Of a stretch of DNA of 64,000 nucleotides, positions 1-13,130 are shown one piece after another. How positions within the stretch are numbered: position 1 is the stretch's first letter; each line of letters opens with the position of its first letter. Position numbers and translations under genes: made by a program. The notes under the pieces are model-generated. The model did no database searches. It was not told the origin of the DNA and saw nothing but the letters and a program-made list of their open reading frames with translations. Origin of the DNA: Certhia americana (taxonomy: Eukaryota; Chordata; Aves; Passeriformes; Certhiidae); assembly GCA_018697195.1 (NCBI GenBank), contig JAGMWU010000028.1, positions 7,047,277 to 7,111,276 of the forward strand, in the 5' to 3' direction.

Positions 1-1190
1 AGAGAAGGCAGAGCAGATGCTGTCATTGACATCATGGTGGGATTTATCCACTGTTATTCTTCCACCTCTCCATGAACCAGTGACTTGAGTCCATTCTCCC
101 AGCAAGGCTGGGCAGACTCCCTGCCAAATCCAGATCACATCTGTTCCCCAAAAATCAACCAGGCAGGCAGAAAATACACCTCACACTGGATTCATCCCTG
201 CACTTTGGGACAGGTACACCATGACAGAAAGCAGGGAAAACCAGGCCTTACCTTGAGGATTGCATAGCTGATGCTCTCCAGGGTCTTTACAATACGCCAC
301 CCCAAAAAGAGGAGGTCACACAGTCACTGATCCCCCAGCTCTCCCACTACTGAGATTTCTCTCCACAGGCAAGAACATGCTGCATGGATGAAAGGGCCGT
401 CAGTGGCACTATCCAAAACCCAGTGTGCTGCTGTTGTTCCTACAGGCATCCAGAAACAAGTTGCCCAGGTTTAAGCACCCCCAAATACCATAACTATCTG
501 CACTGAGGTGGATTCTGCATCAAAGATGGTCTAAGCCACTCAAGCTTTTGTGTAACTCCCAAGAGAGAAGGAGGAAGATTGCAGGCAGCTCCTCCCTGGT
601 CCCATTGGCCTTTGGAGCTGGCAGAGCCAGATGGGGCAGAGATAGACCAAGGCCTAAGAACTGGGAAAAGAAGTTTTTGGCAGTTTAATTTCCTCTTTGG
701 GGCACTCTCCATTGTCAAATGCTCCTTGACTATATCCTGGCTGCTTCAGAAGCAATAGTGAAACAGATAAACACAGGTGTCAGACAGCTGGAGAGAGAAG
801 CCTCATATCTGCTCTCTGAAACCACAATCTGGGCTTTGGAAGTGGAATAATTATCATCGTTGTTTAATGTTATTCTGTCAAGCTTGAGAACAATTCTTCT
901 TGACAGGCTTGAGAACAATTCTTAACTGGCATCTAAGAACAATTTTTTTCCATAAATCTGGTTCCATAATTCCACTTTCCACACTGAGCCAGACTTCAGT
1001 CTATTGCTGATTCCAATGTGTAGGTTCTTTCCCCTTCTTGAATACTTTAGGTGACAAATATGGTACTGGATACAGCTTTGATGAAAGAAAATGGCATATT
1101 GAGTCAGAGGAGCAATTAAGTCCCAAACCCGTCGAAGTGTACGGGCTTGACTGGGGCTTCTCCTGCAGTGGGTCAAGAACCACGCCTGAG
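1..1190. other. No gene recognised, left edge
   Basis: I see no convincing exon, RNA gene or mobile element in this stretch. Open frames are short and look random. In human the neighbour upstream of UBE2T is PPP1R12B, in head-to-head orientation. If that order held here, PPP1R12B would lie to the left on the minus strand, but none of its exons is visible. Confidence 0.5.
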
Positions 1191-1194
1191 AGTC

Positions 1195-1993
1195 TGGATG
1201 CATGGGGGACGGGGCGGAGGGAAGGTGGGGGAGATGTGCTGAGGCTCCAAGCCCCGCTGCCCGGGCCCCTCAGACGGATGGAGAAGTGGTGAGAAGGGAA
1301 GGGGGGTGGGCGGCCCCTGCGCCAGCCCCACAGCGGTCGGGGGCGAACAGGCGGGGCTGGCCTCCCACCTCCTCCCCGAGGGGGCACCCCGACCCCGCCT
1401 TTACCTCTTTCCCCACGGCCTGCGGGGGCGGCGGGCGCGGCGCCGCTTCCTCGCCCCAAAGGGGGCCGGCTACACAACGCGGGCCAGGACGGTGGGTTAT
1501 GTAAGGACCGCTCCCAGCGGGAGCCTGCCCGCTGTCGGCAGAGGTTTAACACGGTTCAGGGGCAAAGGGCTGGAGCACGCTGAAGGCGAGGATCCTGCAG
1601 CGGCTCCGGCCCAGCTCCCGCCTCCCCGTCACAATCTCGGGCCACGCCCCCTGCGCGCACTCAGTGAGGGGCAGGGCTTGGATTGCCACGGCACTCACCC
1701 AATGGCAGCGCCCCAATTCAATGGAGGGGGCGGGGCTGAGCGTCAGGGCAGCCCAATCAGCGCCCGAGCGAGGGGTAAGGGGCGGGGTTTCCCGCCAAGC
1801 GTCCCCCCCGTTGCCAGGTGATAGCGGAAGTGCGGCCCCCGCTGCGCACCGCCTCACGGGTCCGGACGGCGGGAGTCCGGCGCTGGGTCATTGTGCGGGG
1901 AGCGTTAATTAGCTCGAGTGACGGGGTAATTAGCAAGCAGAGAGGGTGGAGGCTGTTCCGAAGGGATTGCGTGAGGGCTCTTGCAGTGGAGAG
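1195..1993 (+). promoter_or_regulatory. UBE2T: CpG-island promoter and probable non-coding exon 1 of UBE2T
   Basis: This is a GC- and CpG-rich block directly upstream of UBE2T. CCAAT boxes (NF-Y) lie at 1699-1703, 1713-1717 and 1753-1757. An E2F-type TTTCCCGCC lies at 1788-1796, an RFX-like GTTGCCAGG near 1810, and an ETS site CGGAAGTG at 1825-1832. This NF-Y plus E2F plus ETS combination is typical of S-phase genes and fits a DNA-repair E2. A plausible donor after a non-coding first exon is GAG|GTGAGG at 1993/1994. The start site is inferred, not seen. Confidence 0.65.
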
Positions 1994-2820
1994 GTGAGGC
2001 TGTGGGTAGCCGTTCCCATCCTTGCGGAGTGGGGAAGGGAGGCGCAGCTTTTGTCACTGTGTAGGGGTGTTTAGGCTAAGGGGTAATTAATTAGGCTGAT
2101 AGAGAGGGATGGATCGCTTCTTCAGTGGAGATAGTCAGGCTGGAGGTGCAGTGAAAACGGGTTCTTGGCCAAGGGAGTCTGTGTGGTGTTGGTGAGGGAA
2201 AGAAAAATCCTTGGAGGGGGTAGATAGGCCTAGGGGGCTGTCCCACATCCTGAGAGTGAGTGGATAGGTCTGTGGTAGGTTACCGAGCCAGGTTCCTCTC
2301 GGGGTGGCGTGGTGGGTGTCCCCATGTCCCTGCTCATGGGGACTGAGGGGGTTTAGCTTTGGGAGTGTCAGGGGCATTGCTGTGGCAGGGCGTGGCCCAT
2401 CCCTGAAGCAGCTTTTGTGTTTCCCCCTGCACAGGAAGGGGGAGATGGGCCTTTGGGTAAGAAGGGGCACTGATGGGTGTCCCCAGTAGGGCAGCAGGTA
2501 CCTTAACCATGAAGGGTCACAGGTAGTCACAGGGCAAATTTTACAGACCCATAAGGGGTTTGGAGCCTGGTCATGGCCCCCCAGTTCATTATGGTTTGTT
2601 AAACTCTAGGGTTTATTAGACTCAGCTGGGGACTGAGTGGATGGGATGGATAATAAGGGGTCTCACGCCCCTCTTCCAGCTGGGTGCAAGGGCAGCTCCA
2701 GGAACTGGCTCAGCCTCTCTGTGACTCTGGTATCACATCAGGATAACAGCTCAAAACCCAGATCCTTAGCAAAGAAAAAAAATCTCAAAGTGCTCTTTTT
2801 GAAAATCCAGGTTTGTCAGG
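1994..2820 (+). other. Probable 5'UTR intron of UBE2T
   Basis: No coding exon or repeat is recognised here. It lies between the likely non-coding first exon and the exon carrying the start codon. A plausible acceptor is the TTTGTCAG ending near 2820, about 30 bases before the ATG. Confidence 0.45.
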
Positions 2821-2850
2821 GATAGAATTTGGTCTTGGAGCTCCAGCACA

Positions 2851-6586
<3,736 letters not shown>

Positions 6587-6729
6587 GGGGATTTTGTTTT
6601 CTTCAGGCTGTCACTGTCCCCTTCCCCTCACACAGGTACAAGGAAAGAGTCTGCCTTTAAAGGGCTGCACCAACTTTGCATTTCTGTTGCCTTGTGGTGT
6701 TATTTTTTTGCAAAAGGTTCCATTATATT

Positions 6730-6740
6730 AATAAAATAAA
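6730..6740 (+). promoter_or_regulatory. UBE2T: UBE2T polyadenylation signals
   Basis: Two overlapping AATAAA hexamers at 6730-6735 and 6735-6740, about 145 bases after the stop codon, give a short 3'UTR. Confidence 0.8.
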
Positions 6741-6806
6741 GCTTTCATTTATATCTGTTTTTTTCATTTTTTTGAGTGGAGGTTTTGGAATATTAGAAAG
6801 AAAAGG

Positions 6807-8027
6807 TGTGTTGGTGTGGCACAGCCTGTTTTTGGAGACGGCCATAGGATTAGCTTCTGTGAGAAGCTGCTAGAAGCTTCCACCATGTCTGACTGTCTGA
6901 CAGAGCCAACCTCTGATGGCTCTGAAGATGGACATGCTGCTGACACAATTAGAGAAGTTCTAATTTTAGTACCTCTGTGATGACATATTTAAGAAAATCA
7001 AAACAGTGGAGGAGCAGTTTTTCCCCAGGGATGGGGAGGCACTGCCATGCTGCTGTGGCCTTGCCTGCCTAGCTGCCCCTAGCCAATGGCTGCAGCTGGA
7101 AGGGCAGGAGTGGTGTCTTCCCCTTCCCGCTGCCCTTCATGAGGCAGCCACACTGCCCGTGCAATGGCAGCAGGGACACCTGGCCAGCAACAGAAACAGG
7201 GCAAGTGATTCCCTGACTTGGAATCTAGACGAGATCAACATCCCAAAGCTGCAGCATTTTGCAAGAACTAGTGGGACTTGTTGCCAAGAGTAACTACAAA
7301 CAGCAATTTTTCTTCTAGTCAGAGGAGGAAGTGAGAATATGTGAGAAAAACCAACGTGCCAGCACCAAGGTCGGTGGCAGAGAAGGTGCTCCAAGCATTG
7401 GAGCAAAGATTCCTCTGCAAGCTGTGGTGAGGACCATGGTGAAACAAACTGTCCACAGCGAATAGAGAAGTTCACTTACAGCCCATAAGAAAAGGGGCTC
7501 ACACTGGAGTGGGTGGATGCCAGAGAAAGCTGCAATACAGTTGGGAGACCCAAACAGAGACAGAGGGCCCTTGCTTGCATACTACAGCATGCCCACAGAT
7601 GAGTGATTCACACCACAACTGTTTTGGGAAGACTGTGTTTGCCTGTGGGAGGGACCCCATGGCATAGCAGAGGAAAGACTCCCTGCTGTGAGCAAACAAA
7701 AGATCTCCAGTGACAACTGACCAAAAACCTCCATGCCCTGTCTCCCTGCACTGTCGGTGGGAAAGAGGGAGGGGCTAGGGGAGAAAAAAGGTGGTTTAAA
7801 AGCTTATTTTACTTCTCATTCTCCTCTTCTGACTCTGTTAATAATAAATTTATTTCAATTTGATTTTTAAAAATTTGAACCTATTTTGCCCTTAGTGGTT
7901 CTTTTTTTTTCCTCCTAGTCCTTAACTCAGAAGCCCTTCATTTTTTTCCCTCTCCTCTGCCCAACTGTAGTAGAAGATAAGCAAATTACTTTTGTGCCAG
8001 GTGTTTGGCCAGTGTCAAACCACAACA
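6807..8027 (+). mobile_element. Solo ERVL-type LTR with intact target duplication
   Basis: A 1,221-base solo LTR. It begins TGTGTTGGTG and ends AACCACAACA, giving the TG...CA termini. It is flanked by a perfect 5-bp duplication, AAAGG, at 6802-6806 and 8028-8032; 5 bp is the ERVL-class length. The 5' part ('gagaagctgctagaagcttcc', then 'gatgacatatttaag' near 6979) and the 3' end ('ggccagtgtcaaacca') recall avian ERVL LTRs from memory. An AATAAA-type signal lies near 7842. No internal gag, pol or env is present, so this is a recombined solo LTR. It starts about 67 bases past the UBE2T poly(A) signals. Confidence 0.85.
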
Positions 8028-8032
8028 AAAGG

Positions 8033-8759
8033 AAAACTGGAACCATCACTTTAGCTTTCAATTTCTAACTTTCAGAGACGGGAACAGCACCAAGTAGTTC
8101 AGTTTCTATTTTTATAACTGAGAGCAGGAGCTGACAAGCAGACAGGTCAGAGCCAGCTGGTGGGAATCCTTTCCCAGGAAAGGCTTAGTTTTCCATGAAC
8201 CCTCAAGGGCTAAGTCATTAAACTCAAATCTTACAACTCTGTCTCTCCGGAGCAGTCTGTTAGGTTCCAGCTGGACCATTCAGGATAACCTGGATGGTGT
8301 CTTGGCTCTGTTGTAACTCCAGGAGATGGCCAGTGACAAGAACAAGCTCACAGCAGGTGAGGATGAGCCCAAAGGATTCCCAGGGATCTGGAAGGATGGG
8401 TATGGAAGAGTGAGATGTTAGCAATGTGCTGTGCAGGGTGAAGGGCATGAGAGGATTGGGCTGAGGACAATTCTTGGTGCTTCCACAGATCCAAAGATGA
8501 GGGCTGCCAGCTGATTGCAGTAGGAGCAAGTCAGGTGCTTGGCCTCTTGCTCTGCAGGTTCCCTGCTGGGAATTTACCCCATGTCCTGTCCCTGCTCCCA
8601 GAAAAGCGAGTCAGGCCCATCTGTGGAGCAGAGACAGGATTCAGCAATGTTCCCAGTGCCTGGGAAGCAATGAAGCTCAGTGATGAGCAGATCTCTGCTG
8701 GCTGAGGAAAGGCTGGGTTCTCAGCTGCTCCCAAAGCCCTGGGCGCGTCCTTGTCCTAC
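8033..8759. other. Intergenic, probably includes the tetraspanin 3'UTR
   Basis: No exon was recognised. The part next to 8759 should be the 3'UTR of the minus-strand tetraspanin gene, but I found no canonical AATAAA on that strand here. Confidence 0.4.
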
Positions 8760-11465
8760 TCAGTCGAAGTTGTAGTAAAGGCAGAAGGCGAAGAACATGG
8801 CAAAGATCTGGAATGATGGAGATGGGAGAGGGTCAGCGCAATAGCAGGGCTGGGCCTGGCTGCAGTTAGAAGCAGGGAGGGGCTGGAGGGTCCCTGGCCT
8901 GGGGCCATCGCTGTGCCCCTCAAGGGGCCTGGACAAGCTGTCCGGGTGCTGCACAGGGACACCAGGGTGAGGAGACCCAGAAGGAGTAAAACAAACCCTC
9001 TTTTGTTCCTTCCATCTGCAGTGGAGACCAGGCTCTGTACCCCAAGACAGACCTGAGCTCCTTTGTGCTCTCCTTGCCCACTGAGCAACTCCCCTGCCAT
9101 AAGGAGGGGACACTCTGCCTGCCCTGTCCCCAGCCCCCCTCATTACCTCAATGCCCAGCACGGCCAAGCTGCAGGTCCCAGGGAGGGAGATGTACCTCTG
9201 CAGGGTCCTGCCGAAGGTGGAGAAGCAGCCCTGAGGCAGAGAGAGGAGGGAAGGACTCTCTCATGTTCCCCATGGCCACAGGGAGCCCAGATCGCTTTCC
9301 CTGCCCACAGGTTTAATTTCCTTAGCTGACAAGAGCCGGAGTCTCCCAGCCACCAGTGGCACAATGGTGGATCCTGTTCCCCATCAATCATTCATCGCCT
9401 CGCTGCTGGAAGGGATTTCTTGGGGGCTGCTGGAGTGGGAAAGGGGGGAGGGATTTTCTGACCTTTGTGATGTTATATAGGTGCCGGCAGCACCAGGGAA
9501 GGTTGGAGGTACCTGGGTCGCTCACTATCCCTGCAGGGTGAGTGGTGTGGGGACTAAAGGGAACACAGGATTTAGACAGGGTTGCAGGGGGATGTCAGGG
9601 GTCCCCTGTGGGGCAGGACGAGCTGAGGACTTTGGGACCCACTGGACTGTGGAACTACACTACAGCTAGGAAATATCCTAGGCTTCTAGCCCTTATGCTC
9701 TCCTCCATGAGCCTGGGAAGGGCTGAGGCTGGGACAGGGACACGGACACAGCAGATTTGTGCTGTACCTGCTCATAGATGTAGCCTGGGCTTCTGTCCTG
9801 GCACTGCTCCCAGCCCAGGAGATCTCCCACCTGCAGAAGCCCATCCCGGGCACAGCATGCCCGTGGCCATGGCATCCCTGGGTGCAGCTCCTGGAAGCGG
9901 GAGCCATTCCCAAAGTCTTCAGGTCCTAAAACACCACAACACGAGAACTGGAACAGAAGGGAAACACCATCACCGTGGTCATTGGTGAACCCCATGTGTC
10001 CCTGGGGAGCCTCTCAGCTGCTCACCGTGACCATGAGGGTGTTCCAAGCTGTGGAGAAGACCTCAGCACCCTCATCCCCACCATAGTTCTTCTGCAGCTC
10101 AGACAGGAAGTGCTCAGGCTGGACCTGTGGAATTGGTGCCAGAACTGGGACTATTTCTCTCCCATTCTGCTCAGCCCCAGCTGCTTTTGAGGGGAATTGG
10201 GCACCCAGTGGATCCTCCCCACCTGCTTTGAGGTTTGTGTTATGGTGCTGATGACAGAGACAAGGGGAAGGGTATCCCTACACCAGCCTCAGTCACCTGG
10301 TGGACTCTGAGCCATGGCCATGGTGTGATGTAGGCTGGTGAGACTGGGGATGGTGCCAGTACCTGTTTCCAGTGCACCAGCAAGAGAACGGCCCCAACGA
10401 GCTGCGTGAGGAACACAAGGCTGACAAGGATGAAGAACTGGAAGGCAGCAGGTAAAGGAGTCAGAGACCAGCCTGATCCCACAGGCAGCTTGCTCACATT
10501 ATCCCTGCCCTCCTCTGCACTAGCCCTGCCTGTGCCCTGTGTCCCTGACACTAGGGACATGTGTACAGCTCCTGGGGACATTTGCCACATCTCTGACCAC
10601 TGTGGCTGCAAGGCAGGGTTGAAAATAAGCACTGTCTGCAAGGGACTGGGGATGCTGAAGAAATGGGGGGGTCTTGGTGTTCAAACGGGCGTTTCTGCCA
10701 GCAATGGGGTCATCTTGGAAATGCCATGTGGGACAAGCCAATATATTCAGAGAGAATTGACCATACTGGGTGGCTTTAGATATCCTCTGGGCTCTAAGTT
10801 GAGACTCACAAGGTGGGGAGTGGATGGCAGGACATGTTGATGATACCAACTCCTGGCTCCTCCAAGAATCCCTGCATCTTCCACCACCCCCCAGCCAATG
10901 ACTCCTGCCCCCAGTGCCCCCTGCCCACATCCTGTAGCCCCTTCCCACCCATCTTCCCTCCCTCACCAGCAGTAAGAGCGGGCGGCTCCGGCGCAGGGCC
11001 CCACAGCAACCCAGGAAGCCCAGCAGGGACAGGGCAATGCCCACGGCCAGCAGCAGCCACGCGCCTGCACTCAGCACAGCCCTGGCGGCCACGATGTCCT
11101 GGAAACCGGTGGGGTCCACAACCACCCAGACTCCCATGCCTGCCAGGCATGTCCCCCCAGCCTACAGGGGGAGGTCAGGAGATGATCATGGGCTCAGGGG
11201 CTGTCCAAGCTTTGGTCACCTCCTCAGAAATGAGTGTTACCCACCCCTGAGCTAGATGGAAATGTCACCCCATGTGGATGGGGGATGCTTCAACCCTTGT
11301 ATCCCTCCCTGGGACCGATGTCATCCACCTCTGAGTCAGCTGGAGCTGTTGCTCCCCAGGCACAGGTTCCCTCCACCCCTGCATCCCACAGGGCCCAGGT
11401 GGACTCACAAACACCAGCACGTTGAAGATGAACATCAGGTACTTCATGCAGCTCAAGACACCCAT
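8760..11465 (-). CDS. Tetraspanin, TSPAN18-like, seven coding exons
   Basis: A four-pass membrane organiser. Coding exons in transcript order are 11409-11465, 10967-11161, 10363-10437, 10026-10124, 9768-9947, 9147-9230 and 8760-8807. They total 738 bases, or 245 residues (human TSPAN18 is 248). Every junction is GT-AG and in phase 0. The start [12 protein letters not shown] and the stretch [12 protein letters not shown] resemble TSPAN18. The large extracellular loop has the tetraspanin CCG motif (C145-C146-G147), a second CC pair (173-174), C191 and C204, making six cysteines. There is one sequon, NGS, at N156. The protein ends CLYYNFD. The family is certain; the exact paralogue is inferred, so I leave the symbol blank. 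An upstream acceptor at 11503/11502 joins it to a probable 5'UTR exon near 11881-11912. Confidence 0.93.
9295..9580 (+). repeat. Inverted copy of the tetraspanin promoter/5'UTR-exon module
   Basis: These 286 bases are the reverse complement of 11838-12123 with only two mismatches (at 9553 and 9577) and no indel; paired positions sum to 21418. The copy lies in intron 5 of the tetraspanin gene (between the exons at 9768-9947 and 9147-9230). On the plus strand it carries the same TATA-like element (near 9474-9480) and the same splice donor CAGG|GTGAGT (after 9537). If active it would transcribe antisense across coding exons 5 to 1. It resembles no repeat family I know. Confidence 0.9.
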
Positions 11466-11639
11466 GGTGACACCAGGAGGAGGGACACAGCAGTGTTTGT
11501 CCCTATGGAGGGGAGAGCAGAGCCCTGGCCACAGCCAGCCCTGACTTGTGCTGGACCCCATGGCTCCAGCTGAATGTGGGGCATGCAGTCTCCCAAAATT
11601 CCCAGATCATTTTCTATCCCCCCCCATCTCCCATGACAC

Positions 11640-11855
11640 CCCAAAAAAACCCCAAACCTGTGTCCTCTCCAAATCTGTGTCCTCTCCCAACCACACGTCC
11701 CCTTCAAACCCCATGTCCCCAGTCCTGTGTCCCATCCAAACCCTGTGTCCCCTTCAAATCCCATGTCCCCTCCAAATCTTGTGTCCCCACCAAATCCCAT
11801 GTCCCCTACAAATTCTATGTCCCCTCCAAACACATGTCCTCTCTAAATCCTGTGT
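11640..11855. repeat. Minisatellite, about 18-bp unit
   Basis: About eleven imperfect copies of a unit like 'tgtcccctccaaatccca' in the 5'UTR intron of the tetraspanin gene. The open frames across it are repeat artefacts. Confidence 0.8.
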
Positions 11856-12123
11856 TCCCTTTAGCCCCCACACCACTCACCCTGCAGGGATAGTGAGCGA
11901 CCCAGGTACCTCCAACCTTCCCTGGTGCTGCCGGCACCTATATAACATCACAAAGGTCAGAAAATCCCTCCCCCCTTTCCCACTCCAGCAGCCCCCAAGA
12001 AATCCCTTCCAGCAGCGAGGCGATGAATGATTGATGGGGAACAGGATCCACCATTGTGCCACTGGTGGCTGGGAGACTCCGGCTCTTGTCAGCTAAGGAA
12101 ATTAAACCTGTGGGCAGGGAAAG
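11838..12123 (-). promoter_or_regulatory. Probable tetraspanin promoter and 5'UTR exon (other arm of the inverted repeat)
   Basis: On the minus strand this holds a TATA-like box (plus strand TATATAA at 11939-11945). About 25-30 bases on is a likely start near 11912, followed by the strong donor CAGG|GTGAGT with the exon ending at 11881. The next acceptor, CTCCATAG at 11503, leads to the exon with the start codon. A nuclear-receptor-like half site (TGACCTTTG) lies just upstream of the TATA box. The start site is inferred. The same 286 bases recur inverted at 9295-9580. Confidence 0.6.
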
Positions 12124-12689
12124 ACGAGTCGCCCCACCAGGCCAGGGGTGACCTCGGCCACTGATTATTGCTGTGGCTGTTCGGGGAAGTCCTCACTGGC
12201 CATGCATGGCACCCGTGGGCAGGCAGGGGGTGCTGCAGGGGCTATCGGCTGTTGGGACACAGGGACATCCCAGATGGATGACAGAGTCTGCCGCCTCTTG
12301 TTGCTGACTTTAGGAGCTGTCTAAACACTGAGTCTTGCTAGAAAGGAAACATTATTTATTCTGCACCAGGTACAAAGAGGAAGTTTCCACAAATCAAGCA
12401 CACCGAAGGGTAAAAGGTTAAATACAGTAAAATTTACATGAACCCAGCTATCTAAAGCATATTCTTTGCCTGCTTAATGCATATTTCTTTTGGCGATGTG
12501 ACTTTACTCAATGTTTGAAACACAAAGTGCTTTTCTTCACTAAAGCATCTTCTGTTGGAGAAGTTGAATTACACAGTTACGTTTGCAAAAGGTGAGAGAA
12601 TTCATCCTGGGGGCAGATAATTCAACTTGAAGACGGCGGCAGTGTCACCGCAAGCCCAGGGCCCTCAGGGCTCGGTCCCTGGCGGTGCC
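12124..12689. other. Short divergent intergenic gap
   Basis: Lies between the tetraspanin promoter (leftward) and the ADIPOR1 CpG island (rightward). The AT-rich part at 12340-12610 is unlike its neighbours but matches no family I recognise. No exon seen. Confidence 0.45.
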
Positions 12690-12962
12690 AGCAGGGGTCA
12701 GCCGAGGGCGCAGCCATAGAGCTGCGCGGCAAGAGCAGAGCGCCTTCCGCAGGCACCACAGCTGGACCAATCACAGCGCGCGGCGGCCGCTGGGGCGGGA
12801 GAAAACAGAGACAGACAGTGATTTTAACCAATCATCGAGCGCCCCTTCCGGGGTTGGGGCCCGTGGGGGCGTGGCCTCGAGGCCGGAAGCGGTGCTGTGC
12901 GTTCCCGTTCCCTTAGCGTTGCTTCCGGTGGCGCCGCCGCCGTCCGCGGGATGTAGCGGCCG
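12690..12962 (+). promoter_or_regulatory. ADIPOR1: ADIPOR1 CpG-island promoter and non-coding exon 1
   Basis: A CpG-dense block with CCAAT boxes near 12764 and 12827 and ETS-type CTTCCGG/CCGGAAG sites near 12883 and 12921. A GCCG|GTGAGG donor at 12962/12963 would end a non-coding first exon, joining the exon that starts at 13063. The start site is inferred. Confidence 0.65.
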
Positions 12963-13130
12963 GTGAGGGACGGGCGGGGCAGCGGGGTCTCCGAGCGGGG
13001 CTGCTGCTTCGCTACCGCTGGTCCCCTCAGTCCCGATAGCTCTGTGCTTCTTTCCTCTCCAGAGCGGCGGCAGAAGGACGCGAAGGGACCTTCACCGGCT
13101 GCCTCGGAACCGCACGCACCCGTCGTCCCG

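Noticed and set aside
1001..1552. A minus-strand 183-codon frame as the first exon of a divergent neighbour
   Set aside because: Proline/arginine/glycine-rich translation of CpG-island DNA with no recognisable start or domain.
9356..9541. A 61-residue open frame (starting MAQWWILF) found identically at 9356-9541 (+) and 11877-12062 (-)
   Set aside because: The identity comes from the inverted repeat. It overlaps the probable promoter and shows no coding features or family match.
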